DNA from: Rhizobium sullae
Lineage (GTDB): Bacteria > Pseudomonadota > Alphaproteobacteria > Rhizobiales > Rhizobiaceae
Assembly (NCBI RefSeq): GCF_025200715.1
Contig: NZ_CP104143.1
Location: forward strand, 3,606,501 to 3,670,500
Reading direction: 5' to 3'
Length of the DNA stretch: 64,000 bases
Shown here: piece after piece, positions 1 through 13,456 of the stretch
Layout of the letters: each line of letters opens with the position of its first letter
Numbering within the stretch: the first letter of the stretch is position 1
The notes under the pieces: model-generated
Seen by the model: only the letters and a program-made list of their open reading frames with translations
Database searches by the model: none
Told to the model about the DNA's origin: nothing
Program-made: the position numbers and the translations under genes

Positions 1-191
1 ATCCCGAGTGGCGTCGTCGAGATTGTAGACCGTGAGCGACCCTCGAATTGCCCGAGTTCTTCGTGGAGTATGTTGCGGGCGATGGCCGCATCGACGGCGG
101 CCTGGTCGCCACCGAGGGAGCGGATCGGTTGCAGGTCCTCTTCAGCGGTCTGTCCCATCAGTCCCAGCTCCTGTCCCTGTCGCCGCCCCAT
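1..191 (-). CDS. possible partial reading frame at window edge, unknown
   Basis: An open frame runs on the minus strand from an ATG at 191 (or an in-frame ATG at 158) off the left edge with no stop. The visible 63 residues are acidic (for example AEEDLQPIRSLGG) and match no family I recognise. Near the edge a different minus frame reads TVYNLDDATRD, which looks more protein-like, so the true frame may be that one or the sequence may contain a frameshift. The palindrome at 199-227 lies directly upstream, as an operator would. This may not be a real gene. Confidence 0.2.
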   Translation of the reverse strand, partial: MGRRQGQELGLMGQTAEEDLQPIRSLGGDQAAVDAAIARNILHEELGQFEGRSRSTISTTPLG

Positions 192-198
192 CTCCGGC

Positions 199-227
199 GT
201 TAAACTGTTTCTCAAAAACAGTATAAC
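199..227. repeat. 29-bp inverted repeat, probable operator
   Basis: Arms 199-210 and 216-227 flank a 5-base spacer CTCAA (211-215). The inner 7-bp arms ACTGTTT and AAACAGT are perfect. After one mismatch (A203/A223) the outer GTTA and TAAC pair again, so 11 of 12 positions per arm are complementary. No T-run follows, so a terminator is unlikely; a dimeric regulator site is more plausible. It sits just upstream of the possible minus-strand frame starting at 191. Confidence 0.6.
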
Positions 228-524
228 CGGCGAGGGGATAGGGACCAACGTGGGATGTCGTAGAGGGACCGTCCGGAGACACTAGAGGCGGACGTCGAGC
301 CAGCCGGAAACGTTGTAGCGTTTTGCAGAAACGTTACAACCGACGCAGGGTATGGCGTGGGAACAGGGCCGTCGTACGGCCTCGGGAAACTGCCGCTGGG
401 TTTCGTTAGTCACGGGGCTGGCGGCCTGCCGGAACCTCTCCGGAGCCTCTTCATTTACGACCGAGACACGTATTTCCATCTCGGGCGAGGGCTGAAGGGC
501 AGTCCCGATCTCGCCTGGATACAA
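228..524. other. no gene recognised apart from the 312-340 palindrome
   Basis: Short open frames occur on both strands here, but none has a recognisable motif, a good ribosome binding site or rhizobial character. The next gene on the minus strand after rsmB would be expected here and is not visible. I see nothing else assignable. Confidence 0.5.
312..340. repeat. 29-bp inverted repeat with the same geometry as 199-227
   Basis: Arms 312-323 (GTTGTAGCGTTT) and 329-340 (AAACGTTACAAC) flank a 5-base spacer TGCAG (324-328); 11 of 12 positions pair, with one mismatch at 318. The sequence differs from the palindrome at 199-227, but arm length, spacer length and mismatch number are the same. No gene is assigned on either side. 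Confidence 0.6.
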
Positions 525-1904
525 TCAAGCAACACGCCGCAACACTGCGGCGTAAAAACCGTCAAGCCCCGAAGCGACCGTTTCGTGCATGCGCAGCATG
601 GCAGGGGTCGTCCGGAATTCGCCAAGCGGAGTGATCGCCATTTCCAATCCGGGCCATCGAGCAGCGTCGATCCGGACGCGCTCGATGGTCGGCGTGTCCA
701 CCAAAATGCGGCTGACAACGTCCTCTCCCTCGACGGGATCCAGCGAGCAATTTGAAAAAACAAGCGTGCCGCCAGGCCTCAGGAGCGTCAGCGCATGGCG
801 AAGCAGCCGTTCCTGCAGGCCGGCGAGCCTTGCAATGTCCTCCGGACCCTTCGTCCAGAGAACATCCGGATGACGGCGCGTCGTACCCGTCGAGGAGCAG
901 GGCGCATCGAGCAGGATAGCGTCAAACGGCTCTGCCGGCTCAAACTTCAGAAGGTCTGTCGCAAGCGTTTCCGCATCGAGGGCAAGGCGCTCGAGATTCG
1001 CGCGCAGGCGCTTCAGACGGCTTTCGGATTGATCGATCGCAGTGACGTTACCTCCGGCGAGAATGAGCTGTGCCGTCTTGCCGCCAGGTGCGGCGCAGAG
1101 ATCGGCGACACGTTTGCCGGACAGGTCGCCAAAGAGCTTGGCCGGAATGCTTGCCGCGGCGTCCTGCACCCACCATTCGCCCTGATCGAAACCTTCAAGG
1201 GAGGGAATCGCGCCGTCAAAGGCCGCAAGACGCACGCCGCCTGTCGGCAGGACTTTCCCATTCAGCCTAGCCGCCCAGCCGGCTGCATCGGATTTCACGG
1301 TAAGATCAATTGCAGCCGGCTCGAGCTGGGATTGGGCGATCGCCGCGGCGGCCTCTTTCCCATAGGCCTGTTTAAGCCGTTCGATAAACCATGCCGGCAT
1401 CGGCGAAATCTTCGCGGCATCTTCGAGTACCTGTTCCTTCTCACGGCTAAGACGTCGTAGGATCGCATTCACCAGCTTTGCAAAGCGGCGATTGCGGGGA
1501 TCCTGATTTGCCTGCTCGACGGCAAGATCGACAGCCGAATGATCGGGAACGTCGAGATAGAGGATCTGCGCTGCTCCAACCACAAGCACATGATGAAGTG
1601 CACGCGCGCCTTCCGGCAACGGTGAATCCAGTAAAGAGGCAATCGCCCCGTCGATGCGGGGCAGGTAACGCAGCGCGGTGTTCAGGATGGCCCGAACCAG
1701 CGCACGGTCTCCTTCCCCAAGAGCCTTATATGCCGGGTTTCCGTGTTCATGATCCAACGCACCATCTAACGGCAGTTTGCGGTCGATGACGGCAGCGAGA
1801 ATCTTCGCTGCGGCCGCTCGCGCCTGCAGACCCGGCTTTGCGGCCGGACGCTCTGCAGGTGGCTTCTTCTTATGGAATGGCTTATTTCTGCCGTCTGAAT
1901 TCAA
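525..1904 (-). CDS. rsmB: 16S rRNA (cytosine-C5)-methyltransferase, RsmB family
   Basis: SAM-dependent RNA m5C methyltransferase of the RsmB/NOP2 family, expected to methylate 16S rRNA in the cytoplasm. The 459-residue product has an N-terminal NusB-like helical domain (about residues 25-160), then a Rossmann methyltransferase domain with SAM motif [12 protein letters not shown], motif [17 protein letters not shown] (cysteine) and a second cysteine motif [12 protein letters not shown]. The N-terminal 25 residues are basic and low in complexity. Its start overlaps the htpX stop by four bases (ATGA), so the two are probably translationally coupled. The gene is complete; the unusual sequence of 1-524 begins just past its stop. 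Confidence 0.93.
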   Translation of the reverse strand: MNSDGRNKPFHKKKPPAERPAAKPGLQARAAAAKILAAVIDRKLPLDGALDHEHGNPAYKALGEGDRALVRAILNTALRYLPRIDGAIASLLDSPLPEGARALHHVLVVGAAQILYLDVPDHSAVDLAVEQANQDPRNRRFAKLVNAILRRLSREKEQVLEDAAKISPMPAWFIERLKQAYGKEAAAAIAQSQLEPAAIDLTVKSDAAGWAARLNGKVLPTGGVRLAAFDGAIPSLEGFDQGEWWVQDAAASIPAKLFGDLSGKRVADLCAAPGGKTAQLILAGGNVTAIDQSESRLKRLRANLERLALDAETLATDLLKFEPAEPFDAILLDAPCSSTGTTRRHPDVLWTKGPEDIARLAGLQERLLRHALTLLRPGGTLVFSNCSLDPVEGEDVVSRILVDTPTIERVRIDAARWPGLEMAITPLGEFRTTPAMLRMHETVASGLDGFYAAVLRRVA

Positions 1905-2863
1905 GACCAGGGACCTTTTGGCGGTTGAGAACCACCGCGGCCAATACCCGTATTCGGAACCGAGCGCGACTTGCGCGACGGATTAGCAGTACGAACCGTT
2001 GCCGTCGAGCCATTCATACCGCTCCCTGCCATTTCCTGAAGTGCCGCAATACGGTTTTCCGTATTTGGATGCGTCGAAAACAGATTATCCATCCGTTCCC
2101 CGGAGAGAGGATTGATGATGAACATATGCGCCGTCGCGGGATTGCGCTCGGCATCATAATTCGGGATATGCGCGGCACCCCGGGCAATCTTGCCGAGCGC
2201 GGACGCAAGCCAGAGCGGGTCGCCGCAGATTTCGGCGCCGCGCCGGTCAGCGGAATATTCACGCGTCCGGCTGATTGCCATCTGCACCAGCATAGCGGCA
2301 AGCGGCGCTACAATCATCGCCAGAAGCACGCCCACGAAGCCGAACGGATTACTGTTATTCTCGCGGCTGCCGCCAAAGAAGAAGGCGAAGTTGCCAAGCA
2401 TGGAGATCGCGCCAGCGAGCGTCGCCGTGATCGTCATCGTTAGTGTGTCGCGGTTCTGGATATGCGCCAGTTCATGCGCCATCACACCCGCCACCTCTTC
2501 CGGCGAGAGCGCGCTGAGCAGCCCCGTCGAGGCCGCGACGGCAGCATTCTCCGGATTGCGGCCGGTAGCAAAGGCATTTGGCTGCGGACTGTCGTAAAGA
2601 TAGACCTTCGGCATGGGCAAGCCGGCATTTCGTGCAAGATCGCGTACGATGCGGAAGAATTCCGGCGCGTTTCGCTCATCGACCTGCTGCGCCCGGTAAG
2701 CCGAGAGCACCATGCGGTCCGAATTCCAGTAGGAAAAGAAATTCATGCCTGCAGCAATCAGGAAGGCAATCATCATCCCGCCGCGACCGCCGATCAGGAA
2801 TCCGACAAACATGAACAAGGCCGTCATGAAGGCAAGCAACATGGCAGTGCGAACGAGGTTCAT
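1901..2863 (-). CDS. htpX: M48 family zinc metalloprotease HtpX
   Basis: Inner-membrane zinc metalloprotease that degrades misfolded membrane proteins under heat or envelope stress. The 320-residue product has two N-terminal membrane segments, the zinc motif HELAH (within [12 protein letters not shown]), two central hydrophobic segments flanking [13 protein letters not shown], and the downstream [10 protein letters not shown] motif that supplies the third zinc ligand. I chose the ATG at 2863 because GGAG lies six bases upstream; the earlier ATG at 2875 directly abuts a GGGAG and is poorly spaced. The C-terminal 45 residues are disordered and rich in Ser, Arg and Gly. First gene of a pair with rsmB. 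Confidence 0.93.
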   Translation of the reverse strand: MNLVRTAMLLAFMTALFMFVGFLIGGRGGMMIAFLIAAGMNFFSYWNSDRMVLSAYRAQQVDERNAPEFFRIVRDLARNAGLPMPKVYLYDSPQPNAFATGRNPENAAVAASTGLLSALSPEEVAGVMAHELAHIQNRDTLTMTITATLAGAISMLGNFAFFFGGSRENNSNPFGFVGVLLAMIVAPLAAMLVQMAISRTREYSADRRGAEICGDPLWLASALGKIARGAAHIPNYDAERNPATAHMFIINPLSGERMDNLFSTHPNTENRIAALQEMAGSGMNGSTATVRTANPSRKSRSVPNTGIGRGGSQPPKGPWS

Positions 2864-2971
2864 CGAGGTCTCCATCTCCCGTCTGCGGCAAAAGGGTTTT
2901 AATCGAGCCGCCAGCGCACTATGATTTGGTCATTCGCCAGCCATTTTCAATATTTCCGGCGGGAGACGCAA

Positions 2972-3196
2972 TTGCAGCCAGCGGACAACGATAATATAGA
3001 CAACACTGTGGTAGAAGGGGCAGAACCGCCTCGCAAGGTTCTGTCACCCGCCGCAAAACGCGCGCTTGCCGAAGCCGAGGAACGCCGCAGGATCCAGAAA
3101 CCTCTGAAGCTGCCGCCGGAGATCGGCGGACGAGGAGGAGCCGAGCCCGCAAGGTTCGGCGACTATGAAATCAACGGCCGCGCCATCGATTTTTAA
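2972..3196 (+). CDS. DUF1674 protein (SDHAF4-like succinate dehydrogenase assembly factor family)
   Basis: Small 74-residue protein ending in the DUF1674 signature RFGDYEINGRAIDF. The family includes mitochondrial SDHAF4, which helps assemble the flavoprotein subunit of succinate dehydrogenase; that role is inferred by homology only. A basic Ala/Glu/Arg-rich helix (AAKRALAEAEERRR) precedes the motif. The TTG at 2972 has GGGAG six bases upstream. The frame is open back to an ATG at 2921, but those extra 17 residues look non-conserved. Divergent from htpX. Confidence 0.8.
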   Translation: MQPADNDNIDNTVVEGAEPPRKVLSPAAKRALAEAEERRRIQKPLKLPPEIGGRGGAEPARFGDYEINGRAIDF

Positions 3197-3387
3197 ATAA
3201 ATATTCTCTTCCTCAGATCGGAATTTATTCCTTCATCGCAAAAGTGCTCGCGATTCTCCTGATGGCGCTATTCACGCTCCCGGCGCAGGGTTGGGTTGGC
3301 TAGTGACGAAATCGAAGGCCCGTCGCCGCTGCCCGTGAATAGGACGGCAAACGCAAGCCGCGCGCCATCTCTGCCTTCGCGAACTGA

Positions 3388-3419
3388 AAAGCGGCTCCCG
3401 ATTTTCCGGGTGCCGCTTT
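3388..3419 (-). terminator. hairpin terminator downstream of acs
   Basis: AAAGCGGC-T-CCCG, loop ATTTTC, CGGG-T-GCCGCTTT gives a stem of 12 pairs interrupted by one T/T mismatch. On the minus strand it is followed by a short T-rich stretch. It lies four bases past the acetyl-CoA synthetase stop. Confidence 0.75.
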
Positions 3420-3423
3420 GATT

Positions 3424-5379
<1,956 letters not shown>

Positions 5380-5505
5380 GTGACTCCTCCTCAACACGGG
5401 CACCGGCGGCTAACTGCGCAAGGCGATCGCCGGAACGCTTCATGGCATTCATAGCAGGTCAAAAGCACCCGGCAATTAGACAAAGGTCATTTCATTCCTG
5501 ATCAA

Positions 5506-5534
5506 TTGCAATTCTGCGTCACTACAGTTATATA
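5506..5534 (+). promoter_or_regulatory. sigma-70-type promoter for trcR
   Basis: TTGCAA (5506-5511) and TATATA (5529-5534) are separated by exactly 17 bases, giving a leader of about 70 bases before the trcR start. Read by eye only. Confidence 0.55.
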
Positions 5535-5609
5535 GCGCCATATTTCCCGGATATTATGGTGATATCCACGGACCGCGACACCGTCGTGGACGACAGAAGG
5601 ACTATATCC

Positions 5610-6311
5610 ATGGCTCAACAACTGCTCATGCCGAAGGCGACCGCCATCTGGCTCGTCGACAATACGGCCCTGTCTTTCGATCAGATCGCCCAGTTCTGCA
5701 AGCTGCATCCGCTCGAGGTGAAAGCAATTGCCGACGGCGAGGCAGCGCAGGGCATCAAGGGCCTGGATCCGATCTCAACGGGACAGCTTTCGCGCGACGA
5801 AATCGCCCGCGCCGAAGCAAACCCGAACCACAAACTGAAGCTCTCGGAGCCGAAGGTTCGCGTTCCCGAATCCAAGCGACGCGGCCCGCGTTACACACCT
5901 GTTTCCAAGCGTCAGGACCGCCCGAACGCCATCCTCTGGCTTGTTCGCAATCATCCGGAGCTGAAAGACGCGCAGATTTCGCGCCTCGTCGGCACGACCA
6001 AATCGACGATCGAACAGATCCGCGAACGCACCCATTGGAACTCGGCCAACCTGGCGCCGATGGATCCGGTCACGCTCGGCCTCTGCAGCCAGATCGATCT
6101 CGATATGGAAGTGGAAAAGGCATCCAAGGGTCGACCGCTGCCGACCGCTGCCGAACTCGGCGCCACGCTGCAGCCCGCCCAGGAAACCGAGCGCATGAGC
6201 CCGAGTTTCGAGCGCGAGGAAGAACGCGAAATCGATGCCGATGCCGTCTTCGCCAAGCTCAAGTCGTTGAAGTCTTCCTCCAAGGATGAAGACGAAGACG
6301 ATCGTTTCTGA
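5610..6311 (+). CDS. trcR: cell cycle transcriptional regulator TrcR (DUF1013)
   Basis: The 233-residue product matches the DUF1013 family, named TrcR, a conserved alphaproteobacterial regulator tied to cell-cycle transcription. Two helix-turn-helix-like segments are visible: residues 8-45 (AIWLVDNTALSFDQIAQFCK) and about 105-145 (NAILWLVRNHPELKDAQISR). The C-terminus is highly charged (DEDEDDRF). The ATG at 5610 follows AGAAGGA at the right distance. The gene stands alone, with its own promoter and a strong terminator. Family assignment is firm; its targets cannot be read here. Confidence 0.88.
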   Translation: MAQQLLMPKATAIWLVDNTALSFDQIAQFCKLHPLEVKAIADGEAAQGIKGLDPISTGQLSRDEIARAEANPNHKLKLSEPKVRVPESKRRGPRYTPVSKRQDRPNAILWLVRNHPELKDAQISRLVGTTKSTIEQIRERTHWNSANLAPMDPVTLGLCSQIDLDMEVEKASKGRPLPTAAELGATLQPAQETERMSPSFEREEEREIDADAVFAKLKSLKSSSKDEDEDDRF

Positions 6312-6323
6312 CATGTCTGCATA

Positions 6324-6363
6324 AACAAACGACCCGCCGGATCGCTCCGGCGGGTCGTTTGTT
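6324..6363. terminator. strong bidirectional terminator between trcR and flagellin gene
   Basis: Perfect 18-bp stem: 6324-6341 pairs with 6346-6363 around the loop TCGC. The stem runs from AACAAACG through CCGCCGG and ends in CGTTTGTT, so A- and T-rich ends serve both strands. Confidence 0.88.
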
Positions 6364-6380
6364 TTCGGCTAGTCCAGAGT

Positions 6381-7286
6381 TTAGCTGCGGAAGAGCGACA
6401 GGATGTTCTGCGATGCCGAGTTCGCAATCGACAGGGACTGAATGGCCAGCTGCTGCTGCGTCTGAAGAGCAGTCAACTTGGAAGATTCTTCTTCCATATC
6501 CGCATCGATGAGACGACCGATGCCCGAGTCAATCGAGTCGCTTAGAGCCGAGACGAAATCTTCCTGCAGTTGGATGCGAGTGGAGATGGAGCCCAGCTGT
6601 GCACCGGCGCTGGTCATCGCCTTCAGAGCGGATTCGACAGCCGTCAGCGCAAGGCCGACGTCAGAAGTCGTGAAATTGGTGATGTCCATCTTATAGACAG
6701 AACCGATCGTACCGTTCGAGGTGCCGATAATGCCCGTGGAGGTCTCGATCAAACCGCCGCTCATGCCGAACAGGACGTTTCCGACGGAGCTGTCATCGAG
6801 GATATATTCAGTCTGTTTGACGGATACAGCGTTCGAGCCGTCACGAACAAAGGTCGAAACGACGCTCTTCGTACCCTCGCCAGCAACCCAGTTCTCGCCG
6901 GAGAAGGAGGCAGACTGAGCAATACTCAGGAGTTGTTCCTGAAGCTGGTCGATTTCTTCCTGAATCTTGGCCTTGTCGACGCCCGCTTCACTGGCGGCAA
7001 CCAGCTTGGCCTTGATTTCAGAAACAATGTCGATGGCGCTGTCCATCGCGGCATAGGCAGTGTCGACCTTTGCAGCACCGAGGCCGAGGGCGTCAGAAAC
7101 GGCCGAGAGCGCCTTGTTGTCGGAACGCATGGTCGTTGCGATCGACCAGTAAGCGGCATTATCAGCCGCCTTGCCGACACGCAGGCCGGACGAAACGTGG
7201 TCCTGGGTTTCCTTGAGGCTCTGGTTGACGCCGCGAAGGGTTTGCAGTGCCGCCATTGCGGCAGTGTTCGTTAGGATGCTTGACAT
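6381..7286 (-). CDS. flagellin
   Basis: Flagellar filament subunit of 301 residues, a usual length for rhizobial flagellins. The conserved N-terminal D0/D1 region (MSSILTNTAAMAALQTLR, then SSGLRVGKAADNAAYWSI) and C-terminal D1/D0 region (IGRLIDADMEEES, LAIQSLSIANSASQNIL) are intact, with a short variable centre (about residues 130-200). The gene is alone among housekeeping genes, away from any flagellar cluster, as with solitary extra flagellin genes in Rhizobium leguminosarum; I cannot tell which paralogue it is. Just upstream is a tandem repeat (7399-7437). Confidence 0.93.
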   Translation of the reverse strand: MSSILTNTAAMAALQTLRGVNQSLKETQDHVSSGLRVGKAADNAAYWSIATTMRSDNKALSAVSDALGLGAAKVDTAYAAMDSAIDIVSEIKAKLVAASEAGVDKAKIQEEIDQLQEQLLSIAQSASFSGENWVAGEGTKSVVSTFVRDGSNAVSVKQTEYILDDSSVGNVLFGMSGGLIETSTGIIGTSNGTIGSVYKMDITNFTTSDVGLALTAVESALKAMTSAGAQLGSISTRIQLQEDFVSALSDSIDSGIGRLIDADMEEESSKLTALQTQQQLAIQSLSIANSASQNILSLFRS

Positions 7287-7386
7287 CGCTTTTTGTCCAA
7301 TTCGCTTGGGTGAAAGGGCATTCCGGCCAAGGCCGGGAGCGGCGGTGCTTCATGCTCACCTGCAACAGGTGTCCGTAAGCCGAACC

Positions 7387-7437
7387 TAGCGAAAACATGG
7401 TTAACAACTCGTCAACGCCGGTTACAACTCGTCAACG
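7387..7437 (-). promoter_or_regulatory. flagellin promoter region with tandem direct repeat
   Basis: Two near-identical copies lie head to tail, GGTTAACAACTCGTCAACG (7399-7417) and GGTTACAACTCGTCAACG (7420-7437), with a 20-21 base period. On the minus strand each contains TTGACGAGTTG. The proximal TTGACG (7410-7415) is 17 bases from TCGCTA (7387-7392), a possible weak -10. The repeats probably bind a flagellar activator. Confidence 0.5.
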
Positions 7438-7460
7438 AATCTTACCAAATAGGTAACTTC

Positions 7461-9371
7461 CTACATTGGAAGCGAGCCAAAACCCTTGCTGCGCAGGGCA
7501 TCCGCGATTTCATGCAGAATTGCCGGATCATCGATCGTCGCAGGCATTTTCCATGGTTCGCCGTCCGCGATCTTCTGCATTGTGCCGCGCAGGATCTTGC
7601 CGGAGCGGGTCTTCGGCAACCGTTCGACGGCGATCGCCGTCTTGAATGCGGCCACCGGACCGATCTGGTCGCGAATCAGTTTGACGACTTCAGCTTCGAT
7701 CGTCGCCTTCTCCCTTGTCACGTTCTTCTTGAGCACGAGGAAGCCGCACGGCACCTGTCCCTTGACCGGGTCTGCAATACCGACGACAGCGCATTCCGCG
7801 ACGTCCGGATGCCTTGCGCAGACCTCTTCCATCGCTCCCGTCGACAGCCGATGGCCTGCACAGTTGATGATGTCGTCTGTGCGCGACATGATGAAGAGGT
7901 AGCCGTCGTCATCGACATAACCGGCATCCGCTGTCTTATAGTATTCCGGAAACTCCTCGAGATAAGTCGAGCGAAAACGCTCGTCGGCATTCCAGAGTGT
8001 CGGCAGGCAGCCCGGCGGCAAGGGCAGCTTGGCGACGATGTTGCCGAGCGTGCCGGGCGGGACCTGATGTCCGCCATCATCAAGCACTTGGATATCATAG
8101 CCGGGCATCGGCACCGATGGCGAGCCGTGCTTTACCGGCAGCTTATCAAGCCCAAGTGGATTGGCGGCAATCGGCCACCCGCTTTCCGTCTGCCACCAAT
8201 GATCAATGACAGGCACACCAAGCATCTTCTCCGCCCATTTGAGAGTTTCGGGATCGGCCCGCTCGCCCGCAAGAAAGAGTGCTCGAAAATGCGGTTTCGA
8301 ATAGCGACGCACAAACTCACCGTCGGCATCTTCCCGGCGAATTGCACGAAAGGCGGTTGGCGCGGTGAAGAGAACGCGCACATCGTATTCGCAAACCACG
8401 CGCCAGAAAGCACCGGCATCCGGCGTGCCGACGGGTTTGCCTTCGAAGATCACAGTGGTCACGCCCGCAAGCAGGGGCGCATAGACGATATAGGAATGAC
8501 CGACGACCCAGCCGATATCGGACGCGGTCCAGAAAACTTCGCCGGGTTTCATTCCGTAGATATTTGCCATTGACCAGTGCAGCGCAACCATATGCCCGCC
8601 ATTGTCACGGACGACACCCTTCGGCTGACCGGTGGTTCCGGATGTATAGAGGATATAAAGCGGGTCGGTTGCTTTGACGGTGACACAGGGAATGTTCTTG
8701 CCGCGGTGAAGCGCTACGGTTTCTTGGAAATCATGATCCCGGCCCGGCATAAGTTCGGCCGTCAGTTGCGGCCTTTGTAGAATAAGGCAATGGGCCGGCT
8801 TTGATTTCGCAGCAGCGATGGCCTGATCAACAAGCGGCTTATAAGCAACGACACGGCCGGGCTCCAATCCGCAACTGGCAGTGACCACAAGCTTTGCACC
8901 GGAATCATCGATGCGGGCTGCAAGTTCGTTGGCTGCAAACCCTCCAAAAACGACGGAATGGACGGCACCGATGCGAGCGCAGGCAAGCATGGAGAAAATG
9001 GCTTCCGGCACCATCGGCATGTAGATGATGACACGATCACCTTTGCCGACGCCGAATGCTTGAAGGGTCGCCGCGATCGCCTGCACTTCGGCGAGCACTT
9101 CGGCATATGTGAAACGCGCCTTTGCGCCGCTCATGGCGCTGTCGAAGATAACCGCTGTTTCGGTGGCGCGGCCTGCCGATACATGACGGTCCAGGCAATT
9201 GTAACAGGTGTTGGTCTCACCGTCGGCGAACCAGCGGCCATAAACGCCCTCTGATGGCGAGAAGATCTGCTGCGGTTCCGTGAACCAGTCGATTGCTTTT
9301 GAAGCTTCGCGCCAGAATGCTTCCGGATCGCTCCTCCAGCTCGCATAAACCTGATGATAGCTGCTCTGCAT
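7461..9371 (-). CDS. prpE: propionate--CoA ligase-type acyl-CoA synthetase
   Basis: AMP-forming acyl-CoA synthetase of 636 residues, similar to acetyl-CoA synthetase but with PrpE features: DHWWQTESGWPI replaces the WWQTETGG of acetate enzymes, a change linked to room for longer acyl chains. It also has YTSGTTGQPKG, YYKTADAGYVDDDGYLFIM, and C-terminal [12 protein letters not shown] with the conserved lysine. The ATG at 9371 follows GGGGAGGAG; the longer upstream frame is unsupported. Likely makes propionyl-CoA, though substrate range is inferred. No methylcitrate or methylmalonyl genes are adjacent. Confidence 0.85.
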   Translation of the reverse strand: MQSSYHQVYASWRSDPEAFWREASKAIDWFTEPQQIFSPSEGVYGRWFADGETNTCYNCLDRHVSAGRATETAVIFDSAMSGAKARFTYAEVLAEVQAIAATLQAFGVGKGDRVIIYMPMVPEAIFSMLACARIGAVHSVVFGGFAANELAARIDDSGAKLVVTASCGLEPGRVVAYKPLVDQAIAAAKSKPAHCLILQRPQLTAELMPGRDHDFQETVALHRGKNIPCVTVKATDPLYILYTSGTTGQPKGVVRDNGGHMVALHWSMANIYGMKPGEVFWTASDIGWVVGHSYIVYAPLLAGVTTVIFEGKPVGTPDAGAFWRVVCEYDVRVLFTAPTAFRAIRREDADGEFVRRYSKPHFRALFLAGERADPETLKWAEKMLGVPVIDHWWQTESGWPIAANPLGLDKLPVKHGSPSVPMPGYDIQVLDDGGHQVPPGTLGNIVAKLPLPPGCLPTLWNADERFRSTYLEEFPEYYKTADAGYVDDDGYLFIMSRTDDIINCAGHRLSTGAMEEVCARHPDVAECAVVGIADPVKGQVPCGFLVLKKNVTREKATIEAEVVKLIRDQIGPVAAFKTAIAVERLPKTRSGKILRGTMQKIADGEPWKMPATIDDPAILHEIADALRSKGFGSLPM

Positions 9372-9454
9372 CTGCTCCTCCCCAGGACATGCAAACCGTG
9401 TAGCCAATCTAGGACAGGGGAGGCTGGACCGGAAGCCCGACGAAAGCAGAACGA

Positions 9455-10114
9455 CTAACGCGCGCCGAAAATAGCAGATCCGACGCGCACGCTCGTCGCA
9501 CCGAGGGCCACGGCCGTTTCGTAATCCCCGGACATACCCATGGAGAGTTTTTCCACCCCGCATCTTCCTGCGATCTTAGCCAGCAGCGCAAAATGCGGAC
9601 CGGGATTTTCCTCGGCTGGCGGAATGCACATCAGGCCTTCGATCGAAAGACCGAGCTCATTCCGGCAGAAATCGACAAACGCGGGTGTATCGGCGGGAGC
9701 AATACCGGCCTTTTGCGGCTCCAGCCCCGTGTTGACCTGGACGTAAAGTCGAAGGCTCTTCCCTTGCCGTTTCATTTCCCCCGCGATCGCGCGGGCAATC
9801 TTTTCACGATCGACAGTCTCTATGACATCAAAGAGGGCAACGGCATCCGCCGTCTTGTTCGATTGCAGCGGCCCGATGAGATGCAACTCGATGCCGGCGG
9901 TTTCAGCCTTGAGTTCGGGCCATTTGCCTTGGCTTTCCTGGACGCGGTTCTCGCCAAAAATGCGCTGACCAGCCGCAATCGCGGGACGAATGGCTTCCGC
10001 ATCGAAGGTCTTTGACACGGCAACGAGTTGAGCCGATCCGGCAGGACGCCCGGACTGACGCTCCGCTGCCGCAATGCGCGAGCGAACATCGTTCAACCGC
10101 TCTTGAAGTTCCAT
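9455..10114 (-). CDS. YggS family pyridoxal phosphate-binding protein
   Basis: PLP-binding protein of the YggS/PROSC (PLPHP) family, involved in vitamin B6 and amino-acid homeostasis with no established enzyme activity. The 219-residue single-domain TIM barrel has the PLP lysine in LVAVSKTF, then FGENRVQE, HLIGPLQSNK and the C-terminal LSMGMSGDYETA and VRVGSAIFG phosphate-binding segments. The start MELQERL at 10114 is the standard family start. Divergent from leuS. Confidence 0.92.
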   Translation of the reverse strand: MELQERLNDVRSRIAAAERQSGRPAGSAQLVAVSKTFDAEAIRPAIAAGQRIFGENRVQESQGKWPELKAETAGIELHLIGPLQSNKTADAVALFDVIETVDREKIARAIAGEMKRQGKSLRLYVQVNTGLEPQKAGIAPADTPAFVDFCRNELGLSIEGLMCIPPAEENPGPHFALLAKIAGRCGVEKLSMGMSGDYETAVALGATSVRVGSAIFGAR

Positions 10115-10304
10115 TGTCTTATCCCGACATGACCGATGGCATGCACTAACCGCGGGTGACCTTTTTGCCAAGAGCCCGCGCCCAAAAAGCACTCTGGCTG
10201 CGAGGGATCTGGCGCTTGCAGTGCCCCGCAAAACTTGACGCTACGACGGTTTCATGGTGAAGGTCACCACCAACCTCCCCTGATTTTTCGGAAATTCGAA
10301 TACC

Positions 10305-12924
<2,620 letters not shown>

Positions 12925-12935
<11 letters not shown>

Positions 12936-13446
12936 TATCGCTCCCAGGCTCGCACGCGGCGCCGCAATCACCGCCGTCCTTGCGTTTGCAGCCTTACTTT
13001 CCGCCTGCCAGGTTCGTCCACTGTACTCGGAAACGTCGGGAGTTGCCGGCAAGCTCGCTTCCGTTGGCTTTTCGGATGCAACGACTCGCGTCGAACAGGA
13101 GGTTCGCAACCGCCTGATCTTCCTTGCGACGCACGGCGCAGGCGAGCCTGTCAAGCCGGCCTACGAAGTTGAGCTGCATGTGCGGTCCGATGTCGTCGAC
13201 GCGCTTCTCGTCGAGACCTCCGATGAGTCGCGTGCCGGTCGCGTGACCGTCAGCGTTGATTACACGCTGCAGGCGACAGCGGATGGCCGGGTCATCAAGT
13301 CGGGTAACCGCTATGTCACCGCGCTTGTCGATTTCCCGAGCCAGCAGTTTGCCAAGCAACGCGCGATCCGTGATGCTGAGAACCGTGCAGCGCGCGAGGC
13401 TGCCGAGCTCGTGGGCCTCGATATCGCCGGCGCGCTCGGCCGCTGA
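12925..13446 (+). CDS. lptE: LPS assembly lipoprotein LptE
   Basis: Outer-membrane lipoprotein that plugs the LptD translocon for LPS export. The 173-residue product has a signal peptide with lipobox [12 protein letters not shown] (lipidated Cys near residue 28), the RPLY motif typical of alphaproteobacterial LptE (LptE/RlpB family), then a VSVDYTLQA strand and an Ala/Arg-rich C-terminal helix. The start is taken as the TTG at 12925 inside the leuS 3' end. The leuS-lptE-holA order is a common arrangement. Confidence 0.85.
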
Positions 13447-13456
13447 GGAAAGGAAC

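Noticed and set aside
534..553. Hairpin ACGCCGC-AACACT-GCGGCGT near the rsmB end
   Set aside because: Lies inside the rsmB coding end and lacks a T-run on the minus strand; not a convincing terminator.
3244..3303. Short frame VLAILLMALFTLPAQGWVG, signal-peptide-like
   Set aside because: Only 19 residues, weak start and no ribosome site; at most a remnant.
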